Shown here one piece after another: positions 54,863 to 64,000 of a stretch of 64,000 nt of DNA. Below the pieces are notes generated by a model. It was not told the origin of the DNA. It was given only the letters and a program-made list of their open reading frames with translations, and did no database searches. Origin of the DNA: Cernens ardua (lineage in GTDB: Bacteria; Pseudomonadota; Gammaproteobacteria; Pseudomonadales; Halomonadaceae); contig NZ_JBPCZH010000003.1 in NCBI RefSeq assembly GCF_051251085.1, positions 272,523 through 336,522 on the forward strand, read 5' to 3'. How positions within the stretch are numbered: position 1 is the first letter of the stretch; every line of letters starts with the position of its first letter. A program made the translations under genes and the position numbers.

Positions 54863-57800
54863 ATGAATAGAAATTATCGCCAGATTTGGAATAAAACTCT
54901 GGGAAGGTTAGTGGTTGCATCTGAAACAGCCAGAAGCAACGGCAAAAGTACACTTTCATCCAAAATTATCGTCCTTGGTTCCGTTCCGGTATTGCTCTCC
55001 GTCGCAGCACCATCGGCTCTGGCCGCGAATAGTGACATAGGCATAAAAAATGCCTCTTCCGGATTGGAAAATACACTTTATGTTAATAATGTTACCAACC
55101 CTGTCACCGCAAATAGGCTGAATTCACGTACTGTCAAGCGAGATTCGAGCCAGCAAAACCGTAACTCCAACGGAGATGGCGCCGTTGGTGATGGTAGTAT
55201 CGCAGAAGGCGATAACGCATATGCTTCCAAACCAGCTGCTACCGCGATTGGTACTGGCGCAACGGCTAATGGCACTGGCTCAATTGCTTTAGGCCATAAT
55301 GCATTCGTTGATAGCACCAGTAACGGCGGAGATTCTAATTTCTCTATAGCTATTGGTGATAGCTCTCATGTGTTGGGGGGCACATCGTTTGGCTCCATTG
55401 CAATGGGGTTCAATGCTTATTCAGGTAATGACATTGGAGCCGGCTCACAATCCATCGCCATCGGTGCCAATTCCAAAGCTATCAACCACTCAACTACCGG
55501 CTCACCAATCGCAATAGGTGTGAATTCCGATGCAAGCGGAAATGGCGCACAAATCTCACTAGGTGATAACTCAAGCGCCTCAGGCTTCAATGCCGTTGCT
55601 ATTGGTGGTAATCCAAATTCTACTGCAACAGCAGCAAAAGGTGATCGCTCACTTGCCTTGGGTCCCGGTGCAAATACCTCTGCCGGTTCCTTATACGGTA
55701 TCGCCATCGGTAACACGTCTTATACCAATGGGCAAAACACTACTGCTGTAGGTGCGAATGCTCAGGCTCTGGCCAATAACAGCTCCGCTTTCGGCACAGG
55801 GGCACTTGCGAACCAAAACGGGGCAACCGCATTTGGTAACAACGCACAAGCTACCGGCCAAAATGGTTCTGCATTCGGTCAAGGGGCATCTGCCGAAGGC
55901 GAAGGATCGGCCATTGGCCATAATGCTCACTCCACAAGCGACGGTGCTGCTATTGGCCCGAATTCAACAGCTACCGGTACAGGGAGTGCCGCTATCGGTA
56001 GCGGTGCAAACGTAACGGCAGAGAAAGGGGTTGCCGTGGGCGGCGGGGCCAAAGTTTCACAAGTAGGTGGTGTCGCGCTGGGTGTTGGATCAAACGCCGA
56101 TCGAAAAGGTGGACAGGATGGCTATATCCCGGGAGGTTCCTCCGCAACTCAACGGCAAAGCATATTGGATACACGCTCCAGCGACCAATATGGTGGAGTC
56201 GATGTTGGCAAACGTCAAATAACTGGAGTGGCAGCTGGATCTGCCGATTCAGATGCAGTAAACGTTTCGCAGCTTAAGGCTGGTCTTACGCATTACTACA
56301 GCGTAAATGATGGCGGCAACCAAACAGGTAACTATAACAACGATGGTGCTACCGGTACTAATTCGCTTGCAGCGGGTACAGGCGCCAGTGCTCAGAATGA
56401 TAATGCCACTGCTGTAGGTAACAACACCTACGTGGATGGTAATGGCAGCACGGCTATTGGGTCTGGGGCAGAGGTCAAAACCCAGGATGATTCCACGTCA
56501 GGTTCAAAAACCGGTGCTACTCACGCGGATCAAGCTACCGCCATCGGTTACAATGCGAAGTCCAATTACCTCGGCGCTTCTGCAATCGGAAGTGGGGCAA
56601 GTACGGGTGGGATCAATTCTACAGTTCTTGGAAACAATGCTTCGACTACAGGTAACGACGCAACAGCCGTAGGTACACGTGCCAGTGCAGCTGAATATGG
56701 AACCGCACTGGGCGAAGAGACCAATGCCACTGGTCTATATTCGTTGGCTAGTGGCTTTCAAACGGATGCATCGGGTGAATATGCACTTGCTAGTGGTTAC
56801 CAGGCAAAAGCAATAGGTGGATCATCCACTGCGGTTGGGTTTGGGGCTCAATCACAAGGCGATTCTTCATCCGCCTTTGGCAACAGTGCTAAGGCTGAAG
56901 GCACACGGGGATTGGCGTTGGGTGCAGAAGCAGTCGCTGGCGCCGATTACAGCATTGCTGAAGGTTATAAGGCTAATACGAGCAAAAATAACTGGACAAC
57001 AGCCATTGGCAACTATGCTTCGGCAACTGGGGAGTCAGCGACTGCATTAGGTAATCGCTCCTCTAGTACTGGAACGAGCAGTAATGCCATTGGTAATGGG
57101 GCTAATGCTTCAGCAAATAATGCCCAAGCCATTGGCACCTCCGCTAATGCAAGTGGAATAAACACATTAGCAGAAGGATCTGGTGCTACTGCATCCAATG
57201 CCAATGCCACAGCAATAGGGAACAGTGCTAATGCAGGGGGCAGCAGTGCAATAGCATTGGGTTCGGGTTCAAAAGCAAGTGATACAGCAGCACTTGCATT
57301 AGGCAACAATGCAAATGCATCCAACGCCAATTCGGTTGCATTAGGTAGTGGCTCTTCCACCGCCGGTGCCAATCCGACTTCCGAAGGCACCGTCGGTGGT
57401 ACAACCTATCAGTATGCTGGCACTAATCCAGGCAGTGTCGTCAGTGTCGGCTCCAGTGGTAACGAGCGTCAGATTACCAATGTCGCGGCCGGACGTGTCT
57501 CCGATAGCAGCACCGATGCCATTAATGGCTCACAGCTCTATGCCACTAATCAGGGTGTGGATAACGCTACCAATATCGCCAATACCGCGAATACAACGGC
57601 TAATAAGGGCTGGAACGTCAGTACCAATGGTGACACTTCGAGTGCCAGTAATGTAGCGCCGGGTGACAATGTTGATTTCAGCAACAAGGATAAGAACCTC
57701 ACCATTTCCCATGACGGCAACAACGTCAATGTAGATCTGGCATCGGATCTTAACCTTGGCAATACCACCATTAATCAGAATGGGGCGACTACCTACACGG

Positions 57801-60800
57801 GCCCGATTAATGAAGGTGATGACATCACCAACAAAAACTATGTTGATAACTCCATTCAACAGAACAAGACCCGTTATTACAGTGTCAATGACAATGGTAA
57901 CCAGCAGGATAACTACAACGACGATGGCGCGACAGGCAACAATGCGCTTGCCGCCGGTGTAGCCTCCTCTGCGTCTGGTGAGCATGCGACCGCCGTAGGG
58001 AATGGCACGTCTGCGACAGGTACCAGCGCAACGGCGTTGGGTGATGGTGCCACCGCGTCCGACAACAATTCGGTAGCGCTGGGTAGTGGCTCTTCCACCG
58101 CCGCTGCCAACCCGACTTCCGAAGGCACCGTCGGTGGTACAACCTATCAGTATGCGGGCACTAATCCAGGCAGTGTCGTCAGTGTTGGCTCCAGTGGTAA
58201 TGAGCGTCAGATCACCAATGTCGCGGCCGGGCGTGTCTCCGATAGCAGCACCGATGCCATTAATGGCTCGCAGCTCTATGCCACTAATCAGGGTGTGGAT
58301 AACGCCACCAATATCGCCAATACCGCGAATACAACGGCTAATAAGGGCTGGAACGTCAGTACCAATGGTGACACTTCGAGTGCCAGTAATGTAGCGCCGG
58401 GTGACAATGTTGATTTCAGCAACAAGGATAAGAACCTCACCATTTCCCATGACGGCAACAACGTCAATGTAGATCTGGCATCGGATCTTAACCTTGGCAA
58501 TACCACCATTAATCAGAATGGGGCGACTACCTACACGGGCCCGATTAATGAAGGTGATGACATCACCAACAAAAACTATGTTGATAACTCCATTCAACAG
58601 AACAAGACCCGTTATTACAGTGTCAATGACAATGGTAACCAGCAGGATAACTACAACGACGATGGCGCGACAGGCAACAATGCGCTTGCCGCCGGTGTAG
58701 CTTCCTCGGCATCCGGTGAGCATGCGACTGCCGTAGGGAATGGCACGTCTGCGACAGGTACCAGCGCGACAGCGCTGGGTGATGGTGCCACCGCGTCCAA
58801 CAACGATTCGGTAGCGCTAGGCAGCAACTCATCCACCGCTGCTGCCAACCCGACTTCCGAAGGCACCGTCGGTGGTACAACCTACCAGTATGCTGGCACT
58901 AATCCAGGCAGTGTCGTCAGTGTTGGCTCCAAGGGCAATGAGCGTCAGATCACCAATGTCGCGGCTGGACGTGTCTCCGATAGCAGCACCGATGCCATTA
59001 ATGGCTCGCAGCTCTATGCCACTAATCAGGGTGTGGATAACGCCACCAATATCGCCAATACCGCGAATACAACGGCTAATAAGGGCTGGAACGTCAGTAC
59101 CAATGGTGATTCGAAAGGGGCCAGCAACGTGGCACCGGGCAGCACTGTTGACTTCACTCCGACCAACAAGAACCTGACCGTTTCCCATGATGGCGACAAC
59201 GTCAAACTGGGCCTGGCAGACAACCTGGATCTGGGTGATAACGGTTCCATTACGACCGGCAGCACCACCATCAACAATGATGGCCTGAAAAACGGTAACA
59301 CCACCGTGAACGGCGATGGTGTGTCCATTACAAATGGACCCAGTATCACCACTAATGGTGTAGACGCCGGTAATCACAAGATTACCAACGTTTCTCCAGG
59401 GGATATCAGCCAAAATAGTACCGATGCGGTTAACGGTAGCCAGTTGTATCAGCAGGGGAACGACCTGACACAGAAAGGCCTTACCTTCGCTGGTGACTCC
59501 GGTAATAGCGTACATCGTGATCTAGGCCAGACCGTCAACGTCAAAGGCAATGCCAAAAACGCTGATGACCTGACCGATGGGAACATCGGTGTAGTCGCGG
59601 ATGGTAACGATACCCTGAACGTCAAGCTGAACAAGGATGTTGATCTGGGGGGCAATGGCTCCGTGACTGCCGGCAACACCACCATCAATAATGGCGGTGT
59701 GACGACCAATAACTTGAACGTCGGTGGTACCACCAAACTGGGTGATAACTTCGAAATCCACAACGGCGGTGAAACGACCTATAACGGTCCGATCACCAAC
59801 GGGGATGACGTCACCAACAAAAACTATGTTGATAATTCCATTCAACAGAACAAGACCCGCTATTACAGTGTCAATGACAACGGTAACCAGCAGGCCAACT
59901 ACAACGACGATGGTGCGACCGGCAATAATGCACTCGCGGCCGGTGTAGGTTCCTCTGCGTCTGGTGAGCATGCGACTGCCGTAGGGAATGGCACGTCTGC
60001 GACAGGTACCAGCGCAACGGCGTTGGGTGATGGTGCAACCGCGTCCGAGAACAATTCGGTAGCGCTAGGCAGCAACTCTTCCACCGCCGCTGCCAACCCG
60101 ACTTCCGAAGACACCATCGGTGGTACGACCTATCACTACGCGGGTACCAATCCAAACAGCGTCGTCAGTGTCGGCTCCAGTGGTAATGAGCGTCAGATCA
60201 CCAATGTCGCGGCGGGACGTGTCTCCGATAGCAGCACCGATGCCATTAATGGCTCACAGCTCTATGCCACTAATCAGGGTGTGGATAACGCCACCAATAT
60301 CGCCAATACCGCGAATACAACCGCCAACAAGGGTTGGAATGTCAGTACCAATGGCGAATCATCCAATGCCAGCAACGTAGCACCGGGCAGCACCGTTGAC
60401 TTCACTCCGACCAACAAGAACCTGACCGTTTCCCATGATGGCGACAACGTCAAACTGGGACTGGCAGACAACCTGGATCTGGGTGATAACGGTACGGTTA
60501 AAACCGGTAATACCACCATCAACAATGATGGCCTGACCAACGGTAACACTACGGTGAACGGTGATGGTGTCACCATCAACGGTGGCCCAAGCATTACTAC
60601 CAATGGTGTGGATGCTGGTGGCGACAAGATCACCAATGTCGCGCCGGGCACGGATGGTACCGATGCGGTCAACGTTAACCAGTTGAACAACCAGAGCACG
60701 GATCTGACCAACAAGGGCCTCGACTTTGCCGGTGACTCCGGCACGAATGTTCATCGTGATCTGGGCCAGACTGTCAACGTGAAAGGTAATGCCAAAAATG

Positions 60801-63800
60801 CCGACGATCTGACTGATGGCAACATCGGTGTAGTCGCGGATGGCAACGATACCCTGAACGTCAAGCTGAACAAGGATGTTGATCTGGGGGGCAATGGCTC
60901 CGTGACTGCCGGCAACACCACCATCAATAATGGCGGTGTGACGACCAATAACCTGAACGTCGGTGGTACCACCAAACTGGGTGATAACTTCGAAATCCAC
61001 AACGGTGGTGAAACGACCTATAACGGTCCGATCACCAACGGGGATGACATCACCAACAAAAACTATGTTGATAATTCCATTCAACAGAACAAGACCCGCT
61101 ATTACAGTGTCAATGACAACGGTAACCAGCAGGCCAACTACAACGACGATGGTGCGACCGGCAATAATGCACTCGCGGCCGGTGTAGCCTCCTCTGCGTC
61201 TGGTGAGCATGCGACTGCCGTAGGAAACGGCACGTCTGCGACAGGTACCAGCGCAACGGCACTGGGTGATGGTGCAACCGCGTCTGAGAACAATTCGGTA
61301 GCGCTGGGTAGTGGCTCTTCCACCGCCGCTGCCAACCCGACTTCTGAAGGCACCGTCGGTGGTACAACCTATCAGTATGCTGGCACTAATCCAGGCAGTG
61401 TCGTCAGTGTTGGCTCCAGTGGTAATGAGCGTCAGATCACCAATGTCGCGGCCGGACGTGTCTCAGATAGCAGCACCGATGCCATCAATGGCTCTCAGCT
61501 CTATGCCACCAACAAGGCAGTTGATAATGCTACCGATACAGCCAATAACGCTAACCGTGGCTGGAACGTCAGCACCAATGGCGAGTCATCCAATGCCAGT
61601 AATGTAGCACCGGGCAGCACCGTTGACTTCACTCCGACCAACAAGAACCTGACCGTTTCCCACGATGGCGATAACGTCAAACTGGGACTGGCAGACAACC
61701 TGGATCTGGGTGATAACGGTACGGTTAAAACCGGTAATACCACCATCAACAATGATGGACTGACCAACGGTAACACTACGGTGAACGGTGATGGTGTCAC
61801 CATCAACGGTGGCCCAAGCATTACTACCAATGGTGTGGATGCTGGTGGCGACAAGATCACCAATGTCGCGCCGGGCACGGATGGTACCGATGCGGTCAAC
61901 GTTAACCAGTTGAACAACCAGAGCACGGATCTGACCAACAAGGGCCTCGACTTTGCCGGTGACTCCGGCACGAATGTTCATCGTGATCTGGGCCAGACTG
62001 TCAACGTGAAAGGCAATGCCAAAAATGCCGACGACCTGACTGATGGCAACATCGGTGTAGTCGCGGATGGCAACGATACCCTGAACGTCAAGCTGAACAA
62101 GGACGTCAATCTGGGCGATAACGGCAGCGTCACCACGGGCAATACCACGATCAACAATGGTGGCTTCACCAACGGCAACACCACCGTGAACGGGGATGGT
62201 CTGACCATCGCCGGTGGCCCGAGTGTCACCACAAACGGGGTGGATGCCGGTGGCAAGAAAATCACCAATGTGGCCGCTGGTACCGATGGCACGGATGCGG
62301 TTAACGTCAACCAATTGACCGATGTCAGCAATGTCGCCAACAAGGGCTGGAACGTCAGCACCAATGGTGATTCGAAAGGGGCCAGCAACGTGGCACCGGG
62401 CAGCACCGTTGACTTCACTCCGACCAACAAGAACCTGACCGTTTCCCATGATGGCGATAACGTCAAACTGGGCCTGGCAGACAACCTGGATCTGGGTGAT
62501 AACGGTACGGTTAAAACCGGTAATACCACCATCAACAATGATGGCCTGACCAACGGTAACACTACGGTGAACGGTGATGGCGTGACCATCAACGGTGGCC
62601 CAAGCATTACTACCAATGGTGTGGATGCTGGTGGCGACAAGATCACCAATGTCGCGCCGGGCACGGATGGTACCGATGCGGTCAACGTTAACCAGTTGAA
62701 CAACCAGAGCACGGATCTGACCAACAAGGGCCTCGACTTTGCCGGTGACTCCGGCACGAATGTTCATCGTGATCTGGGCCAGACTGTCAACGTGAAAGGC
62801 AATGCCAAAAACGCTGGTGACCTGACCGATGGGAACATCGGTGTGGTAGCGGATGGTAACGATACCCTGAACGTCAAGCTGAACAAGAATGTTAATCTGG
62901 GTGATAACGGTAGCTTAACCACAGGCAATACCACGGTTAACAATAGTGGGCTTACCATCAACAACGGTCCAAGCATTACCCAGAATGGTATCGATGCCGG
63001 TAACAAGCAGATCACCAATGTGGCCGCTGGTACCAAGGGGACAGATGCGGTCAACGTCAACCAGTTGACTGATGTCAGCAATGTCGCCAACAAGGGCTGG
63101 AACGTCAGCACCAATGGTGATTCGAAAGGGGCCAGCAACGTGGCACCGGGCAGCACTGTTGACTTCACTCCGACCAACAAGAACCTGACCGTTTCCCACG
63201 ATGGCGATAACGTCAAACTGGGACTGGCCGATAATCTGGATCTGGGTGATAACGGTTCCATTACGACCGGCAGCACCACCATCAACAATGATGGACTGAC
63301 CAACGGTAACACCACGGTGAACGGCGATGGCGTCACCATCAACGGTGGCCCAAGCATTACTACCAATGGTGTGGATGCTGGTGGCGACAAGATCACCAAT
63401 GTCGCACCGGGCACGGATGGTACCGATGCGGTCAACGTTAACCAGTTGCATGATCAGAACAGTGACCTGACCAACAAGGGGCTGAACTTTGCCGGTGATG
63501 CCGGTACGAATGTTCATCGTGATCTGGGCCAGACTGTCAACGTGAAAGGTAATGCCAAAAACGCTGATGACCTGACCGATGGGAACATCGGTGTAGTCGC
63601 GGATGGCAACGATACCCTGAACGTCAAGCTGAACAAGGACGTCAATCTGGGCGATAACGGCAGCGTCACCACGGGCAATACCACGATCAACAATGGTGGC
63701 TTCACCAACGGCAACACCACCGTGAACGGGGATGGTCTGACCATCGCCGGTGGCCCGAGTGTCACCACAAACGGGGTGGATGCCGGTGGCAAGAAAATCA

Positions 63801-64000
63801 CCAATGTGGCAGCTGGTACCGATGGCACGGATGCGGTTAACGTCAACCAATTGACCGATGTCAGCAATGTCGCCAACAAGGGCTGGAACGTCAGCACCAA
63901 TGGTGATTCGAAAGGGGCCAGCAATGTGGCTCCGGGCAGCACCGTTGACTTCACTCCGACCAACAAGAACCTGACCGTTTCCCACGATGGCGATAACGTC
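54863..64000 (+). CDS. Giant trimeric autotransporter adhesin (YadA-like), 3' end outside window
   Basis: The frame is open for 3046 codons to the right edge. The start MNRNYRQIWNKTLGRLVV is an extended signal peptide (ESPR), with a hydrophobic core and cleavage near ALA-A (residue ~54). Head repeats of YadA type (xAIGxxAxAxG, IALGHNA, AVGN) fill residues ~100-440, then the neck QITGVAAGSADSDAVNVSQL. A second head runs to ~840. After that, necks (RQITNVAAGRVSDSSTDAINGSQLY; ITNVAPGTDGTDAVNVNQL) alternate with stalk/GIN-like and KGWNVST blocks. The C-terminal membrane anchor is not in the window. Function: surface adhesion, secreted by type Vc. GAGGGA lies six bases before the ATG. Confidence 0.95.
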   Translation, partial: MNRNYRQIWNKTLGRLVVASETARSNGKSTLSSKIIVLGSVPVLLSVAAPSALAANSDIGIKNASSGLENTLYVNNVTNPVTANRLNSRTVKRDSSQQNRNSNGDGAVGDGSIAEGDNAYASKPAATAIGTGATANGTGSIALGHNAFVDSTSNGGDSNFSIAIGDSSHVLGGTSFGSIAMGFNAYSGNDIGAGSQSIAIGANSKAINHSTTGSPIAIGVNSDASGNGAQISLGDNSSASGFNAVAIGGNPNSTATAAKGDRSLALGPGANTSAGSLYGIAIGNTSYTNGQNTTAVGANAQALANNSSAFGTGALANQNGATAFGNNAQATGQNGSAFGQGASAEGEGSAIGHNAHSTSDGAAIGPNSTATGTGSAAIGSGANVTAEKGVAVGGGAKVSQVGGVALGVGSNADRKGGQDGYIPGGSSATQRQSILDTRSSDQYGGVDVGKRQITGVAAGSADSDAVNVSQLKAGLTHYYSVNDGGNQTGNYNNDGATGTNSLAAGTGASAQNDNATAVGNNTYVDGNGSTAIGSGAEVKTQDDSTSGSKTGATHADQATAIGYNAKSNYLGASAIGSGASTGGINSTVLGNNASTTGNDATAVGTRASAAEYGTALGEETNATGLYSLASGFQTDASGEYALASGYQAKAIGGSSTAVGFGAQSQGDSSSAFGNSAKAEGTRGLALGAEAVAGADYSIAEGYKANTSKNNWTTAIGNYASATGESATALGNRSSSTGTSSNAIGNGANASANNAQAIGTSANASGINTLAEGSGATASNANATAIGNSANAGGSSAIALGSGSKASDTAALALGNNANASNANSVALGSGSSTAGANPTSEGTVGGTTYQYAGTNPGSVVSVGSSGNERQITNVAAGRVSDSSTDAINGSQLYATNQGVDNATNIANTANTTANKGWNVSTNGDTSSASNVAPGDNVDFSNKDKNLTISHDGNNVNVDLASDLNLGNTTINQNGATTYTGPINEGDDITNKNYVDNSIQQNKTRYYSVNDNGNQQDNYNDDGATGNNALAAGVASSASGEHATAVGNGTSATGTSATALGDGATASDNNSVALGSGSSTAAANPTSEGTVGGTTYQYAGTNPGSVVSVGSSGNERQITNVAAGRVSDSSTDAINGSQLYATNQGVDNATNIANTANTTANKGWNVSTNGDTSSASNVAPGDNVDFSNKDKNLTISHDGNNVNVDLASDLNLGNTTINQNGATTYTGPINEGDDITNKNYVDNSIQQNKTRYYSVNDNGNQQDNYNDDGATGNNALAAGVASSASGEHATAVGNGTSATGTSATALGDGATASNNDSVALGSNSSTAAANPTSEGTVGGTTYQYAGTNPGSVVSVGSKGNERQITNVAAGRVSDSSTDAINGSQLYATNQGVDNATNIANTANTTANKGWNVSTNGDSKGASNVAPGSTVDFTPTNKNLTVSHDGDNVKLGLADNLDLGDNGSITTGSTTINNDGLKNGNTTVNGDGVSITNGPSITTNGVDAGNHKITNVSPGDISQNSTDAVNGSQLYQQGNDLTQKGLTFAGDSGNSVHRDLGQTVNVKGNAKNADDLTDGNIGVVADGNDTLNVKLNKDVDLGGNGSVTAGNTTINNGGVTTNNLNVGGTTKLGDNFEIHNGGETTYNGPITNGDDVTNKNYVDNSIQQNKTRYYSVNDNGNQQANYNDDGATGNNALAAGVGSSASGEHATAVGNGTSATGTSATALGDGATASENNSVALGSNSSTAAANPTSEDTIGGTTYHYAGTNPNSVVSVGSSGNERQITNVAAGRVSDSSTDAINGSQLYATNQGVDNATNIANTANTTANKGWNVSTNGESSNASNVAPGSTVDFTPTNKNLTVSHDGDNVKLGLADNLDLGDNGTVKTGNTTINNDGLTNGNTTVNGDGVTINGGPSITTNGVDAGGDKITNVAPGTDGTDAVNVNQLNNQSTDLTNKGLDFAGDSGTNVHRDLGQTVNVKGNAKNADDLTDGNIGVVADGNDTLNVKLNKDVDLGGNGSVTAGNTTINNGGVTTNNLNVGGTTKLGDNFEIHNGGETTYNGPITNGDDITNKNYVDNSIQQNKTRYYSVNDNGNQQANYNDDGATGNNALAAGVASSASGEHATAVGNGTSATGTSATALGDGATASENNSVALGSGSSTAAANPTSEGTVGGTTYQYAGTNPGSVVSVGSSGNERQITNVAAGRVSDSSTDAINGSQLYATNKAVDNATDTANNANRGWNVSTNGESSNASNVAPGSTVDFTPTNKNLTVSHDGDNVKLGLADNLDLGDNGTVKTGNTTINNDGLTNGNTTVNGDGVTINGGPSITTNGVDAGGDKITNVAPGTDGTDAVNVNQLNNQSTDLTNKGLDFAGDSGTNVHRDLGQTVNVKGNAKNADDLTDGNIGVVADGNDTLNVKLNKDVNLGDNGSVTTGNTTINNGGFTNGNTTVNGDGLTIAGGPSVTTNGVDAGGKKITNVAAGTDGTDAVNVNQLTDVSNVANKGWNVSTNGDSKGASNVAPGSTVDFTPTNKNLTVSHDGDNVKLGLADNLDLGDNGTVKTGNTTINNDGLTNGNTTVNGDGVTINGGPSITTNGVDAGGDKITNVAPGTDGTDAVNVNQLNNQSTDLTNKGLDFAGDSGTNVHRDLGQTVNVKGNAKNAGDLTDGNIGVVADGNDTLNVKLNKNVNLGDNGSLTTGNTTVNNSGLTINNGPSITQNGIDAGNKQITNVAAGTKGTDAVNVNQLTDVSNVANKGWNVSTNGDSKGASNVAPGSTVDFTPTNKNLTVSHDGDNVKLGLADNLDLGDNGSITTGSTTINNDGLTNGNTTVNGDGVTINGGPSITTNGVDAGGDKITNVAPGTDGTDAVNVNQLHDQNSDLTNKGLNFAGDAGTNVHRDLGQTVNVKGNAKNADDLTDGNIGVVADGNDTLNVKLNKDVNLGDNGSVTTGNTTINNGGFTNGNTTVNGDGLTIAGGPSVTTNGVDAGGKKITNVAAGTDGTDAVNVNQLTDVSNVANKGWNVSTNGDSKGASNVAPGSTVDFTPTNKNLTVSHDGDNV
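57381..59108 (+). repeat. 738-bp tandem repeats in the adhesin (two full, third partial)
   Basis: Units begin at 57381, 58119 and 58857 with CCGAAGGCACCGTCGGTGG. The spacing is exactly 738 bp (246 codons). A stretch of ~430 bases (from ~57600) appears identical in units 1 and 2. The third copy keeps the neck and then changes at about 59109 to a different stalk block. Diverged relatives of the unit start near 60106 and 61338. Confidence 0.9.
59513..64000 (+). repeat. Mosaic long repeats in the adhesin stalk
   Basis: The block starting HRDLGQTVNVKGNAKNA is repeated at 59513, 60752, 61979, 62765 and 63515, spaced 1239, 1227, 786 and 750 bp. All spacings are multiples of three. A second block (GDNGSVTTGNTTINNGG) recurs nearly identically at ~62101 and ~63637 (1536 bp apart). 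Blocks are shuffled in different orders, and the array continues past the window. Confidence 0.88.

Noticed and set aside
57530..63985. Many long open frames on the reverse strand and in other forward frames
   Set aside because: They mirror the repeated low-complexity codons of the adhesin, recur with its repeat period, and have no ribosome sites or known families.
57381..64000. Regular repeats considered as a CRISPR-like or satellite array
   Set aside because: Repeats are hundreds of bases long, always in frame, and encode necks and stalks of one protein.

Overview
The window is a contiguous piece of a proteobacterial chromosome, most likely gammaproteobacterial. Evidence for this is the small CspA-type cold-shock protein, the long ArgG type, GalU/GalE, the etfBA plus ETF-QO set, a FAN1/Rad3 helicase pair and a KpsMTED-type capsule exporter. 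A Halomonadaceae/Oceanospirillales-like host is a low-confidence guess. Two perfect 16-bp parS palindromes and one near-match suggest that the segment lies in the origin-proximal part of the chromosome. No tRNA, rRNA, insertion sequence, prophage or CRISPR array was seen.

Layout. (1) 1-13.8 kb is mostly housekeeping: the end of ETF-ubiquinone oxidoreductase, etfA/etfB, a PEBP-family protein, a cold-shock gene, a coupled helicase/FAN1 nuclease pair, a MerR regulator, a SPOUT RNA methyltransferase, a HAD phosphatase and a mannitol-dehydrogenase-family enzyme. (2) 14.4-30.7 kb is a forward-strand block: kpsC, kpsS, a short-chain reductase, an LTA-synthase-like phosphotransferase, a 2504-residue thioesterase-less type I polyketide synthase, an orphan tauA, and an alpha-oxoamine synthase. 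It resembles the rkpAGHIJ lipid/capsule genes of Sinorhizobium. The PKS + oxoamine synthase + ketoreductase trio also resembles the way fumonisin-type sphingoid polyketides are made. (3) 30.9-33 kb holds a DUF190 protein, a histidine phosphatase and a P19/Tp34-type iron protein behind a Fur-box-like site. (4) 33-46.1 kb, reverse strand, is the capsule region proper: a lipoprotein, kpsD, kpsM, kpsT, kpsE, then an AT-rich serotype-type stretch (GT2, pyruvyltransferase-like, degenerate GT92-like, GT14-like, CatB-like acetyltransferase, rhamnosyltransferase-like) and galU. (5) 46.5-53.9 kb contains argG, a 67-residue secreted peptide, an M32 carboxypeptidase, a PAP2 acid phosphatase, galE and an AraC regulator. 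(6) After about 1 kb of AT-rich non-coding DNA, a giant trimeric autotransporter adhesin (at least 3046 residues) runs off the right edge. Its head/stalk repeats look recently homogenised.

How the parts fit. GalU and GalE supply UDP-glucose and UDP-galactose. The AT-rich block assembles and decorates a polysaccharide, and KpsMTED exports it. KpsC/KpsS normally build a poly-Kdo linker on a lipid. The most interesting inference is that the PKS, oxoamine synthase, reductase and LTA-synthase-like enzyme make and modify a dedicated sphingoid-like lipid anchor for this capsule. The adhesin and capsule together suggest a surface-colonising lifestyle.
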